A stretch of DNA of 64,000 nt from Methylobacterium hispanicum (GCF_022179285.1 NZ_BPQO01000023.1:54460-118459), one strand, 5' to 3'; counted from the first letter of the stretch, positions 38,129-47,060 are shown. Made by a program: numbers and translations. Notes: generated by a model from the letters alone, not told the origin.

Positions 38129-39424
38129 CCCGTGCGCGGCGATGAAGTTGCGCACCTGCGGGTAGATCTGCTGCTCCCACTTCTTGCCGGAGAACACACC
38201 GTAATGGCCGACGCCCGCCTGGAGGTGGTGCGTCCGCATGTGCGGCGGCAGGCTGGTGCAGAGGTCGTGGGCCGCCATGGTCTGGCCGACGGAGCAGATG
38301 TCGTCGCGCTCGCCCTCGACCGTCATCAGGGCGGTGCGCCGGACCGCGCCCATGTCGATCGGCTCGCCCCGGAAGGTGAGCTGGTTCTTCGCCAGGGTGT
38401 AGTCCTGGAACACGGTGCGGACCGTCTCGAGATAGAACTCCGCCGGCAGATCGAGCACCGCGAAGTACTCATCGTAGAAGTTCTCGATCGCGGCGGCCTT
38501 GTCGGCCTCGCGGTTGACCTTGTGCCAGAACAGGTCCGTGTGCCCGTCGACGTGGCGTTTCATGTTCATCGACATGAAGGCCGAGAGCTGGATGAAGCCC
38601 GGATAGACCCGCCGGCCCGCGCCCTTGTGCCGGCGCGGCACCGTGGCGATCAGGTTCTGCTCGAACCAAGAGATCGGCTTCGAGGTGGCGAGTTCGTTGA
38701 CGACCGTCGGGTTGATCCGGCAATCGACGGGACCGGCCATCACGGTCAGCGAGCGGGGCGCCGCGGGATCGCGGGTCTGGGCCATCACGGCGGCGGCGGC
38801 CAGCGCCTGCACGGCGGGCTGGCAGACCGCGAGCATGTGCGCGCCCTCGCCCAGGACACCCATGAAGCGCACGAGGTGCTCGACGTAGTCGTCGAAGCCG
38901 AAGGGCCCGGCCGAGAGCGGCACGTCGCGCGCGTTGTGCCAGTCGGTGACGTAGACGTCGTGGTCGGGCAGCAGGGCGCGGACCGTGCCGCGCAGCAGCG
39001 TCGCGAAGTGGCCCGAGAGGGGGGCGACGACGAGCACCTTCGGCTGGGGCGTTTCCACGTCCTTGCGGAAGCGCAGCAGCGTGCCGAAGGGCGTCGCGAA
39101 GGCCGCCTCCTCGACCACCGGGACATCGCGATTGCCCACCCGCACGCTGTCGAGGCCGAAGCTCGGCCGCGCGAAGCTCATCCCCGCCCGCATCATCATC
39201 TGCGCGCCGGCCGACCACCAGCTCAGCGGGCCGCCGAGCGCCGCCCAGGGCGAGACCGCGTCGTGCAGCACCTGCCCCCAGGCGCGCGTCTGCTGGGCGA
39301 GATCCGACTGAACCTGGAACGCGTCGTACAGCATGGGACGAGCACTCGGCGGGGCGCCTCCGGCAGCCAGGGCCGGCACGGCTTGGGGATTCGGCGCGAA
39401 CGCCGTGGTCGGCAGCATCAGCAT
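38126..39424 (-). CDS. phaZ: Intracellular polyhydroxyalkanoate (PHB) depolymerase
   Basis: PhaZ mobilises intracellular PHB granules to 3-hydroxybutyrate or its CoA ester. The 432-residue protein belongs to the family with a cysteine nucleophile, seen here in AVCQPAVQAL (about residue 200), and has the conserved MLYDAFQVQSD block, SLTVMAGPVDCRINPT and the PHB_depo_C domain ending HYGVFSGKKWEQQIYPQVRNFI. The first 30 residues are a variable extension, and a start at the internal MLYDAF is possible. It is divergent from a double TetR regulator, which may control it. Confidence 0.92.
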   Translation of the reverse strand: MLMLPTTAFAPNPQAVPALAAGGAPPSARPMLYDAFQVQSDLAQQTRAWGQVLHDAVSPWAALGGPLSWWSAGAQMMMRAGMSFARPSFGLDSVRVGNRDVPVVEEAAFATPFGTLLRFRKDVETPQPKVLVVAPLSGHFATLLRGTVRALLPDHDVYVTDWHNARDVPLSAGPFGFDDYVEHLVRFMGVLGEGAHMLAVCQPAVQALAAAAVMAQTRDPAAPRSLTVMAGPVDCRINPTVVNELATSKPISWFEQNLIATVPRRHKGAGRRVYPGFIQLSAFMSMNMKRHVDGHTDLFWHKVNREADKAAAIENFYDEYFAVLDLPAEFYLETVRTVFQDYTLAKNQLTFRGEPIDMGAVRRTALMTVEGERDDICSVGQTMAAHDLCTSLPPHMRTHHLQAGVGHYGVFSGKKWEQQIYPQVRNFIAAHG

Positions 39425-39732
39425 GGGAGAGTCAGGTTAAGGCCGAGCTGACGGACCGCAACCACAAAAAATCGGAATGTCCGCCCAATGTGGTTTTGAC
39501 GCATCAGCCTTTGGTCCAATGTCGGTTTCCCCGAATGGCCGCCGCGGAGGGGGAAACCTCCCCACTGCGACCCGGGAAACGACGGGGGATCGCGCGGCGG
39601 CGGTCCGGAACGGCCGCGACCGACCGGTTCCGGAACGATACCGTGCTTTCGAAAACGCGCGGCGTGCCGGCTCAGTTTCACGCGATCGTGCGCGCCTTGC
39701 CGACACCGCCCCGACATGCTCAACCGGAGCCG
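39425..39732. promoter_or_regulatory. Divergent region phaZ / tandem TetR
   Basis: This 308-bp region contains two related direct words, CCAATGTGGTTTT at 39485 and CCAATGTCGGTTT at 39516, spaced 31 bp (about three helical turns). They could be operator sites for the TetR-family product. No gene is seen here. The assignment is tentative. Confidence 0.35.
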
Positions 39733-40953
39733 ATGACAGACAGGGTCGCCCCAGCGCCGCGCGTGACCAAGCGCTACGCCGCCAAGCGCCAGGCCATCCT
39801 GGATGCCGCGGTGGGCCATTTCAACGCGCGCGGGGTGCGCGGGACGGCGCTCACGGACGTCGCGGCCAGCGTCGGCCTCGTCACCAACAGCATCACCTAC
39901 TACTACCGCCGCAAGGAGGACCTCGCGGCGGCCTGCTACCTGCGCAGCCTGGAGTGGCACACGGGCCTGCTCGACGCCGCCGAAGGGGCGGGCGATCCGG
40001 CCGCGCGGCTCGGCGCCTTCCTGGCCGCCTACTTCCGCGATCTGGCGGCGATCGAGGCCGGCCGGCAGCGGCCGCAGGTCCGGCTCGGCGACCTGATGGC
40101 CCTGCCGAGCCCGCAGAGCGAGGCGGTGTTCGCGGCCTACAACGACCTGTTCCGCCGCGCCCGCGCCCTGTTCGTGCCGGAACGCGCCGATCTCGGGCGC
40201 GCGGCGCGCGGCGCGCGGACCCACCTGGTGCTCTCGGTGGTGCACACGGCGCGCCTCTGGATCGACCGCTACGAGCCCCAGGATTACGGCCGCGTGGCCG
40301 AGCGGGTCGCCGACATCCTGCTCGCGGGCCTTGCCGGACCGGACAGCCGCTGGTCCGCGGCCGGCCCTCCGCTGGTGCCGGCGCCGGGCGGCCCGACCGA
40401 GCCGTTCCTGCGCGCGGCCACCGCACTGATCAACGAGGAGGGCTACCGCGGCGCCTCCGTCGAGAAGATCTCGGCCCGGCTCAGCGTGACGAAGGGCTCG
40501 TTCTACCACCACAACGACAACAAGGACGACCTCGTCGCCAGCTGCTTCGCGCGCACCTTCGCGGTGCTGCGTGCCGAGCAGGCGGCGGCGGAGGCGCGCG
40601 GCGGGCCGGGCTGGGACCGCCTCACCGACTGCGCCCGGGCGCTGATCCGCCACCAGTTCGACCCGGGCGGACCGCTCCTGCGCTGCGCGGCGGTCGGGGC
40701 GCTGCCGGAGGGGTTGCGGGCCGAGGTTCCGGCGCAGCTCCGCCGGCTCTGGGAGCGTCTGGCCTTCCCGATCGGCGACGGCGTGGCCGACGGCTCGATC
40801 CGCCCGGTCGATCCGACGATCGCCGCCCAGGTGGTGAGCAGCGCGGTCGACGCGGCCTGCGACCTGCCGCGCTGGTGCCCCTCGGTCGGCCCGGACAACG
40901 CGGCGGACCTGTTCGCGCGCCCGCTCTTCCTCGGGATCCTGACGGCGGGGTGA
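39733..40953 (+). CDS. Tandem TetR/AcrR transcriptional regulator (two DNA-binding domains)
   Basis: TetR proteins are normally about 200 residues. This one is 406 and contains two complete TetR units. The first HTH is at about 15-60 (ILDAAVGHFNARGVRGTALTDVAASVGLVTNSITYYYRRKEDL) and the second at about 225-275 (LINEEGYRGASVEKISARLSVTKGSFYHHNDNKDDLV). Each is followed by its own ligand-binding-type helical domain. The start at 39733 (MTDRVAPAPRVTKRYAAKRQ) has GGAG upstream. Divergence from phaZ suggests control of PHB metabolism, by position only. Confidence 0.88.
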   Translation: MTDRVAPAPRVTKRYAAKRQAILDAAVGHFNARGVRGTALTDVAASVGLVTNSITYYYRRKEDLAAACYLRSLEWHTGLLDAAEGAGDPAARLGAFLAAYFRDLAAIEAGRQRPQVRLGDLMALPSPQSEAVFAAYNDLFRRARALFVPERADLGRAARGARTHLVLSVVHTARLWIDRYEPQDYGRVAERVADILLAGLAGPDSRWSAAGPPLVPAPGGPTEPFLRAATALINEEGYRGASVEKISARLSVTKGSFYHHNDNKDDLVASCFARTFAVLRAEQAAAEARGGPGWDRLTDCARALIRHQFDPGGPLLRCAAVGALPEGLRAEVPAQLRRLWERLAFPIGDGVADGSIRPVDPTIAAQVVSSAVDAACDLPRWCPSVGPDNAADLFARPLFLGILTAG

Positions 40954-41005
40954 GGTGCGGGGAATCCCGACCGCGCCCCCCGGACCTTCGCCCCCGAGCG
41001 CCTGC

Positions 41006-41890
41006 TCAATAGCCCTTGGCGGCGATCGCCTCCGACCACGTGACCGCACGCTTGGCCATGCCGATGTGCTGGCGCTCGTAGAGCCGGCCCTCGAGCTTGA
41101 TCGCGCCGCGGCGGGCGTTCTCCGGCGCGTTGAAGGCGTCGATCACCAAGCGGGCGCGGCGCACCTCCTCCTCGGTCGGCGCGAAGGAGGTGTTGGCGGG
41201 CTCGAGCTGGTTGGGATGGATCAGCGTCTTGCCGTCGAAGCCGAGGTCGCGCGACTGGCGGCACTCGACCCGGCAGCCCTCGACGTCCGAGATGTCGTTC
41301 CAGACGCCGTCGAGGATGGTCAGCCCCTCCGCCCGGGCCGCCGCCAGCGCGAACATGATCCAGGGCAGCATCGGGACACGGCCGGGCACGAGCTGCGCCC
41401 AGGTGTCCTTGGCGAGATCGTTGGTGCCGAGCACGAAGCAGGTCAGCCGGGTGCGCCGGTCGCGGCGGGCCTGGGCGATCTCCTTGATGTTCAGGATCGC
41501 CGCCGGGGTCTCGATCATCGCCCAGACGGCGATGTCCTCGGGGGCGTCGAGCGCCTCGAGGTGGTTGGCGATGCTCTCCAGCACGGCCGGCGAGGACACC
41601 TTCGGCATCAGGATCGCGTCCGGCCCCGCCTCGATCGCGGCGCGGAGATCCGCCTCGCCCCAGGGCGTCTGGGGCGCGTTGACGCGGATCACGAGCTCCC
41701 GGTCGCCGTAGCCGCCGCCCTTGACCGCGGCGCAGACCTGCTCGCGGGCGAGTTCCTTCTCCTCGGGCCCCACCGCGTCCTCGAGGTCGAGGATCAGGCT
41801 GTCGGCCGGCAGCGTCCTGGCCTTCTCGAGGGCCCGGGCGTTCGAGCCCGGCATGTAGAGGACGCTGCGGCGGAGGCGGAGGTCGGTCAT
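41006..41890 (-). CDS. HpcH/HpaI aldolase / citrate-lyase-beta family CoA-ester lyase
   Basis: The 294-residue protein has the family signature: SVLYMPGSNARALEKA, the metal-binding region LILDLEDAVGPEEKE, VIRVNAP, MIETPAAILNI and KTLIHPNQLEPAN. In Methylobacterium, relatives are malyl-CoA/beta-methylmalyl-CoA lyase and the (S)-malyl-CoA thioesterase Mcl2. This protein may be one of these or a citrate lyase-like paralogue, and sequence alone does not decide. The start at 41890 has AGGGA 6 nt upstream. It is convergent with the TetR gene. Confidence 0.85.
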   Translation of the reverse strand: MTDLRLRRSVLYMPGSNARALEKARTLPADSLILDLEDAVGPEEKELAREQVCAAVKGGGYGDRELVIRVNAPQTPWGEADLRAAIEAGPDAILMPKVSSPAVLESIANHLEALDAPEDIAVWAMIETPAAILNIKEIAQARRDRRTRLTCFVLGTNDLAKDTWAQLVPGRVPMLPWIMFALAAARAEGLTILDGVWNDISDVEGCRVECRQSRDLGFDGKTLIHPNQLEPANTSFAPTEEEVRRARLVIDAFNAPENARRGAIKLEGRLYERQHIGMAKRAVTWSEAIAAKGY

Positions 41891-42087
41891 CGGCATTCCC
41901 TGCGCGGGGCGGTTGTTCTGTGCGCTGCACCATAGTGCAATGCTCCGTCGGCGCCACCGGCCAGAGGTCGGAGGCTCGAGAATCGGCATCGATTGACACG
42001 CGGGGGCCGTGCGCGACCCCGCGGTCGCGGCCACGCTCCGGCCACCTTCGCCCCGCAAGGGCGCCCCCGACACCAGGGGGTATTGCC

Positions 42088-42480
42088 ATGAAGACGATCC
42101 TGTGCGGCCTCGCGCGAACCGCGTTCCTCGCCGCCCTGCTGGCCGCGCCGCTCGCACGGCCCGCGGCCGCCGCCAGCAACACCACGGTCGGCGTCGGCTC
42201 GGGCGCGGTGGCGGGCGCCCTCGTGGGCGGGCCGATCGGCGCCGTGGCGGGGGCGATCGTCGGCGGCGTGGTCGGCGCCTCGACGGAGCGGCCGCGCCGC
42301 TATCGCCGGGCCCGCGCGCGCCGCAGCGCCCTCCCCGTCCGGCCCGTGGCGCAGCGGACGGCGCCGCAGCGGGCCCTCAGTCCCACCCTCTCGCCGACCG
42401 TCTCCGCCGAGCCCGCGCCGGCGAGCGCCCGCCCGGCGAGCACGGGATCGGCCGGACGGCGCTGGACCGACCCGCGCTGA
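42088..42480 (+). CDS. Exported glycine-zipper protein, 130 aa
   Basis: CAGGGGG precedes the ATG. The protein has a signal peptide (MKTILCGLARTAFLAALLAA...AAAAS), then a glycine zipper with GxxxG repeats (GVGSGAVAGALVGGPIGAVAGAIVGGVVG) like those of outer-membrane and lysis-associated small proteins. The tail is basic and Pro/Ala-rich with tandem SPTLSPTVS. No specific function is recognised. It is convergent with the MATE gene. Confidence 0.75.
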   Translation: MKTILCGLARTAFLAALLAAPLARPAAAASNTTVGVGSGAVAGALVGGPIGAVAGAIVGGVVGASTERPRRYRRARARRSALPVRPVAQRTAPQRALSPTLSPTVSAEPAPASARPASTGSAGRRWTDPR

Positions 42481-42489
42481 GGCGCGGCT

Positions 42490-43881
42490 TCAGGCGGGCG
42501 CCCCGTCGAAGGTCCGGCGCGCGAGGCCCGGATAGGCCAACGCCTGGCCGATCCCGCGGGCGGCGAGGAAGCTCAGGAAGGCGAGCCAGAGCCCGGCATT
42601 GCCGAGGCCGAGGCCCTGTACCAGCGCCAGCGTCGCGCAGTAGGCGACGAGCGCGCCGAGCATCAGGTCGCGCATCGCCCGGGTCCAGGTCGCGCCGATA
42701 TAGATGCCGTCATACGCGAAGGGCAGCGCCGCCACGCAGGGGGCGAGCGCCGCCAGCGGCAGGTAGCGGTAGGCCACCGCGCGCACATCGGCGCTCGTCG
42801 TCACGAAATCGACGAAGGCGTGGCCGAGCCCGAGCGCGATCAGGCTCACCCCGGCGCCGAAGCCGAGGCACCAGCGCAGGCTCAGGCGGGCGGCCTTGCG
42901 GAAATCGGCCTCGTCCCGCGCGCCGATCGCCTGCCCGCACAGGGCCTCCGCCGCGGTGGCGAAGCCGTCGAGGAAGAAGCCGCCGATCAGGAAGAGATTC
43001 CAGAGCACCGCGTTGGCGGCCAGCACCGCGTCGCCCTGGCGGGCGCCCAGCGCCGAGAACAGGACGATGCCGGCCACCAGCGCCAGCGTGCGGATCACCA
43101 CGTCGCGGTTGACGGCGATCGTGCGGCGCAGCGCGGCCGGATCGCGGATGTCGGCGAGCGGCACCCGGAAGGGTCGCGCACCGAGGCGCCGCAGCACGGC
43201 GAGGCCGAGGACGAGCCCGGCGGCCTCCGCGCAGAGCGTGGCCAGCGCCGCCCCGGCGATGCCGAGGTTCAGCCCGAGCACGAGAGCGAGCGTGAGCGCG
43301 ATGTTCACCGCGTTGATCGCGACCTGAAGCAGCAGCCCGAGGTCGGTGCGCCCCCGCCCGAGCACCGAGCCCAGCACCGCGAAGTTCGCCAGCACGAAGG
43401 GCGCCGAGAAGATCCGGATGTGGAAATAGGTGGCGAGCCCCGCCTGTACCGCCGCGCTCGCCCCGCTGATCGCGACGGCGAGCGCGGCCAGCGGCACCTG
43501 CAGGACCACGAGGGCGAGGCCGGCGAGCAGGCCGGCGGCAAGCGAGCGGGCGAGTGCGCGGTCGACCTCCGCCGCGTCCCGCGCGCCCACGGCCTGCGCG
43601 GTGAGCCCGGCGGTGGCCATGCGCAGCGCGCCGAAGGACCAGAAGATCGCGTCGAAGATCACGGCACCCAGCGCGATGGCGCCGAGCGCCGCCGCGTCGC
43701 CGAGCCGTCCGATCACGGCGGCTCCGACGAAGCCCAGCATCGGCGTGGTGATGTTGGCGAGCGTCATCGGCAGCGCGAGCGCGAGAACGCGCCGCCCGTT
43801 CACGGGCGAGGGAGCCGACGAGGGAGCCGACGAGGGAGCGGACAAGGATGGGGACACGGGTCGGTTCCCGGCGGACGACAC
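42490..43881 (-). CDS. MATE family efflux transporter (DinF-like)
   Basis: MATE proteins export cationic drugs or metabolites using Na+ or H+ gradients. The 463-residue protein has about twelve hydrophobic helices in two homologous halves, beginning VNGRRVLALALPMTLANITTPMLGFVGAAVIGRLG. This resembles the DinF subgroup. It uses a GTG start. The first 25 residues contain the tandem SAPS repeat SLSAPSSAPSSAPSP, encoded by a 12-bp DNA repeat (43808-43843) that could vary in copy number. The substrate is unknown. Confidence 0.9.
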   Translation of the reverse strand: MSSAGNRPVSPSLSAPSSAPSSAPSPVNGRRVLALALPMTLANITTPMLGFVGAAVIGRLGDAAALGAIALGAVIFDAIFWSFGALRMATAGLTAQAVGARDAAEVDRALARSLAAGLLAGLALVVLQVPLAALAVAISGASAAVQAGLATYFHIRIFSAPFVLANFAVLGSVLGRGRTDLGLLLQVAINAVNIALTLALVLGLNLGIAGAALATLCAEAAGLVLGLAVLRRLGARPFRVPLADIRDPAALRRTIAVNRDVVIRTLALVAGIVLFSALGARQGDAVLAANAVLWNLFLIGGFFLDGFATAAEALCGQAIGARDEADFRKAARLSLRWCLGFGAGVSLIALGLGHAFVDFVTTSADVRAVAYRYLPLAALAPCVAALPFAYDGIYIGATWTRAMRDLMLGALVAYCATLALVQGLGLGNAGLWLAFLSFLAARGIGQALAYPGLARRTFDGAPA

Positions 43882-44011
43882 CCGAGGTTAGCGGAACGGC
43901 CGCGATTCGGGCGTGCGCGGATCGGACGGCAGCCTTGCGCCTCCCGGGGCCCGCTGCCACAAGCCGGCCCCAGCACCCAGTCCGAGCCACCGACCACCGG
44001 AGCGCCGCGCG

Positions 44012-44641
44012 ATGACCTCTGCCCCGACCTCCGCCGAGACCGCGGGCGCCCTCACGCCCGAGGCCGTCCTCGCCGAGTTCCGCGACGCCGGCGCGCTGCT
44101 CGAAGGCCACTTCATCCTGAGTTCGGGCCTGCGCTCGCCGGTCTTCCTCCAGAAGATGGCGATCTTCTCCGAGCCGCCGCGCACCGAACGGCTCTGCCGG
44201 GCGCTCGCCGCGGCGATCCAGGCCCGGTTCGGGCGGATCGACATCGTGGTCTCGCCCGCCATCGGCGGCATCGTGCCGGGCTACGAGACGGCCCGCCATC
44301 TCGGCGCCCGGGCGATCTTCGTCGAGCGCGAGCCCGGCGCCCCCTTCACCCTGCGGCGCGGCTTCCAGATCCCGGCGGGCCAGCGCGCGGTGATCGTCGA
44401 GGACATCGTCACCACGGGGCTCTCCGCGCGGGAATGCCTCGCGGCCATCCAGGGCGAGCCCGGCGAGATCGTCGGCGCCGCCTGCCTGATCGACCGCTCG
44501 GGCGGCCGCGGCGAGATCGGCGTGCCGCTCGTGTCGCTCGTCGCCCTCGACATCCCGGCCTATCCGGCCGACGCCCTGCCCCCGGACCTTGCCGCGATTC
44601 CGGCCGTGAAGCCCGGCAGCCGGGCGATGCCGCAGCCCTGA
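44012..44641 (+). CDS. pyrE: Orotate phosphoribosyltransferase
   Basis: PyrE transfers orotate to PRPP to make OMP in pyrimidine synthesis. The 209-residue protein shows FILSSGLRSPVFLQK, the PxxGG element VSPAIGGIVPGYE and the PRPP-binding motif RAVIVEDIVTTGLS. The start at 44012 (MTSAPTSAETAGALTPEAV) follows CGGAG. The stop codon is immediately followed by repeat copy D. Confidence 0.95.
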   Translation: MTSAPTSAETAGALTPEAVLAEFRDAGALLEGHFILSSGLRSPVFLQKMAIFSEPPRTERLCRALAAAIQARFGRIDIVVSPAIGGIVPGYETARHLGARAIFVEREPGAPFTLRRGFQIPAGQRAVIVEDIVTTGLSARECLAAIQGEPGEIVGAACLIDRSGGRGEIGVPLVSLVALDIPAYPADALPPDLAAIPAVKPGSRAMPQP

Positions 44642-45100
44642 CACGGTTTCCGGTCGATGGGTTCGGCCCTGTGAGGTGAACCGCGCCGTGCCCCCTCTCC
44701 CCATAGGGAGAGGGTTGGGGCGAGGGGTATGACGCCCCAGAACTGCGCACACCATCGACGCGCGTTCAGCACCGTGCCTTCTCCGGCAGCCTCATACCCC
44801 TCACCCGGCTTTCTGCGAAAGCAGACCTCTCCCTATGGGCAGGGCGATCGCATATGGCGCTTTGGTTCTCTCCGCCGTCATTCCGGGGCGCCGCGGGCGA
44901 ACCCGGAATCCAGGAACATCGTAGAATCTCGTTCTGGCGCTTCGGTGTTCATGGATCCCGGGTTCCGCTTCGCGGCCCCGGGATGACGGCAGGAAAGCGG
45001 CCGTCGCCATATGCGATCGCCCTGCCCTACAGGAGAGGGGACCCGCGCTTCGTCCTGAGACGATGCGTCAGACCGAACAAATCAATCGTAAATGGTATGA
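44642..45100. repeat. Interspersed repeat, copy D, interrupted by a second element
   Basis: The left end ACACGGTTTCCGGTCGATGG starts 1 nt after the pyrE stop. The right end is ACCGAACAAATCAATCGTAA, continuing into ATGGTATGA. The internal hairpins, the GGGGCGAGGGGTATGACG core and the CTTTCTGCGAAAGC block match copies C and E, but a foreign element of about 190 bp interrupts the right-hand hairpin at 44836-45026. Without it the copy would be about 270 bp. Confidence 0.88.
44836..45026. repeat. Nested palindromic element with perfect 22-bp inverted ends
   Basis: Positions 44838-44859 (starting GGCAGGGCGATCGCATAT) are the exact reverse complement of 45005-45026. Inside are a second inverted pair, CCGTCATTCCGGGGC (44875-44889) and GCCCCGGGATGACGG (44975-44989), and further mirrored text. 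CCCTA occurs just outside both ends (44831-44835 and 45025-45029), consistent with a short target duplication. The uninterrupted target sequence is seen in copy E (CTCCCTACAGGAGAGG). It encodes no protein and looks like a small non-autonomous element. Confidence 0.85.
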
Positions 45101-45287
45101 GATCTGCAAGGACGCGAACGTTCGACGGTGGATATTAATTATCCGAGTCGAAACGGCCTATTCACCGGAGATGCGGGCACGATCCATTATCGAATCCCCC
45201 GCCAGAATTCGCCTCGCAAGCGGTTCGAGCGGCCGAATGCCCGGCGCGACCCAGCGTCGGCATGGGGTTGGAACGGTGGAGGTGAAT

Positions 45288-46172
45288 GTGTTCGTGGCGC
45301 AGCAACGCGGTCGATCGCTGATGTCCCTGGCACTCGACGAGGCGCTGTACCGCCTCGTCAGCGCCCTGCAGCGCCGCTCCCTGCGCAAGGGCATGTTCGG
45401 CACGCCGATGATCGTCTCATCCTCGGACCTCATCGGCCACCGCATCATCTCCACCGGCCATTTCGAGTCGCGCGAGATCGAGGGGTTCGACTTCATCCTC
45501 GCCGATCCGCGGGGCGCCATCGGCGAGGACATTGACTGGACCGGAAGCTTCGTCGATGTCGGAGCGAATATCGGCATCTACAGTATCCGCTACGGCGCGC
45601 GGTTCGAGCGGACATTCGCCGTCGAGGCGAACCCGCTGACGTTCGATATCCTCAAGGCCAATCTCAGCTTGGCCGACGTCGGCACGGTGACGCCGATCTG
45701 CTCGGGTGCGTCCGACCGGCAGGGTACGGCCTCCCTTCAGGTCCCGACCGCGGGCTTGCTCGGCTGGGCCCGGCTCGGCGAGGACATCGACTGGCAGGCG
45801 CGCTCCGTGACCATCCCGGTCGCCCCGCTCGACGATCTCCTCGACGCGCAGGGCCCGCGCAGCCGCGTCAGCCTGATGAAGATCGACGTCGAGGGCCACG
45901 AGCGCCAGGTTCTCCTCGGCGCGCGACGGATCCTGGAACGGGACGCGCCGGTCGTGTTCTACGAGGCCCTGTCCGGCGCCGACGGACAGGCCTGCAGCCG
46001 CATCCTCCTCGACGCGGGCTACGACGGCTTCTTCACGCTGAAGCGCCCCCTGAACGTCCTCGCGCCCTGGCGCGCGCAACCCGTCCGCTTCGAGGCCGTC
46101 GATCCCGCGCGCATCGATGCCGCGCCGCTGATCTGCGCGATCAAGCGCGGCGCCGCGAAGGCGGTCGCCTGA
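45288..46172 (+). CDS. FkbM family methyltransferase
   Basis: FkbM proteins are SAM-dependent O-methyltransferases, often acting on polysaccharides or secondary metabolites. The 294-residue protein has the SAM motif FVDVGANIGIYSIRYG, the acidic VEANPLTFDILKANL and the family LMKIDVEGHERQVL. The start was chosen as GTG 45288, because GGAGG lies 5 nt upstream; the frame is open far upstream, but only through repeat copy D. The substrate is unknown. It sits between repeats D and E, in a place where related genomes usually have other genes. Confidence 0.85.
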   Translation: MFVAQQRGRSLMSLALDEALYRLVSALQRRSLRKGMFGTPMIVSSSDLIGHRIISTGHFESREIEGFDFILADPRGAIGEDIDWTGSFVDVGANIGIYSIRYGARFERTFAVEANPLTFDILKANLSLADVGTVTPICSGASDRQGTASLQVPTAGLLGWARLGEDIDWQARSVTIPVAPLDDLLDAQGPRSRVSLMKIDVEGHERQVLLGARRILERDAPVVFYEALSGADGQACSRILLDAGYDGFFTLKRPLNVLAPWRAQPVRFEAVDPARIDAAPLICAIKRGAAKAVA

Positions 46173-46418
46173 GACGTCCGCGGCGGGACGGACCGTACTT
46201 GACTTGCCGCGTCGGCGGGCGCCATGCTCGATGCGGCAAGTCGATCAGCGATGCCGCGCGGAAGCCCAACTATCCGAACAAGATTCGATGCGGCGGATCG
46301 CCCGATCCGAACGCATGGGCGCCACATCAATCAATTATGACTTGAGGTTGTTCGACATTGCCGAACTAGAATTTTATGTCACGCGATAAGATATTATTCC
46401 GAGAAGGCTCAACATTTT
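46173..46418. promoter_or_regulatory. AT-rich upstream region of NYN gene
   Basis: This 246-bp gap is unusually AT-rich from about 46330 on. The word ATTTTATGTC occurs twice, at 46371-46380 and at 46414-46423, the second covering the start codon of the NYN gene. No clear -35/-10 pair can be chosen with confidence. Confidence 0.35.
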
Positions 46419-47048
46419 ATGTCGCTCCTCCAACGCAGCGCGCTCTTCATCGACGGCGCCAATCTCTACGCCACCACCAAGGCGCTGGGCTTCGACATCG
46501 ACTACAAGCGCCTGCTGAAGGAGTTCCAGAGCCGCGACAATCTCATCCGGGCGTTCTACTACACGGCCATGGTCGAGGATCAGGAATACTCCTCGATCCG
46601 CCCGTTGATCGACTGGCTTGACTACAACGGCTACCGCGTCGTCACGAAGCCCGCGCGCGAGTTCACGGATTCGATGGGCCGGCGCCGGTTCAAGGGCAAC
46701 ATGGATATCGAGCTTGCGATCGACGCGCTCGAACTCAGCCCCCACATCGACCACATGGTTCTGTTCTCGGGCGACGGCGACTTCCGCTCGCTGGTCGAGG
46801 CGATGCAGCGGCGCGGCGTGCGGGTCACCGTGATCTCGACCATCCAGACCCAGCCGGCGATGATCGCCGACGAGCTGCGCCGGCAGGCCGACGAGTTCGT
46901 CGACCTCGCCTCGCTGATGCCGAAGATCGGCCGGGACCCCGGCGAGCGCCCGGCCCGCGCCCCGGTCGATCGCGGGCCGCGCGGCAATCCCGGCCTGGAG
47001 AGCCGCTACGGCATCCGTCAGGCCGGCGATCAGGCGGACGGGGAGTAA
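46419..47048 (+). CDS. NYN domain (LabA/DUF88 family) putative RNase
   Basis: NYN domains share the PIN-like nuclease fold and are predicted to process RNA. The 209-residue protein has the conserved acidic positions in ALFIDGANLYATTKALG (first Asp), KGNMDIELAIDAL (MDxxLxxD) and VLFSGDGDFRSLVEAMQRRG (SGDxDF), matching the LabA/DUF88 pattern. The C-terminus is basic and disordered. GAGAAGG lies about 11 nt before the start. In many Hyphomicrobiales it is next to smpB and rpoZ; here smpB is its convergent neighbour. Confidence 0.9.
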   Translation: MSLLQRSALFIDGANLYATTKALGFDIDYKRLLKEFQSRDNLIRAFYYTAMVEDQEYSSIRPLIDWLDYNGYRVVTKPAREFTDSMGRRRFKGNMDIELAIDALELSPHIDHMVLFSGDGDFRSLVEAMQRRGVRVTVISTIQTQPAMIADELRRQADEFVDLASLMPKIGRDPGERPARAPVDRGPRGNPGLESRYGIRQAGDQADGE

Positions 47049-47060
47049 GTAGGCTCCCTC

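Noticed and set aside
45063..45287. Upstream extension of the FkbM gene to 45063
   Set aside because: The first part lies inside repeat copy D, and only GTG 45288 has a correctly spaced GGAGG. Family homology also starts after this position.
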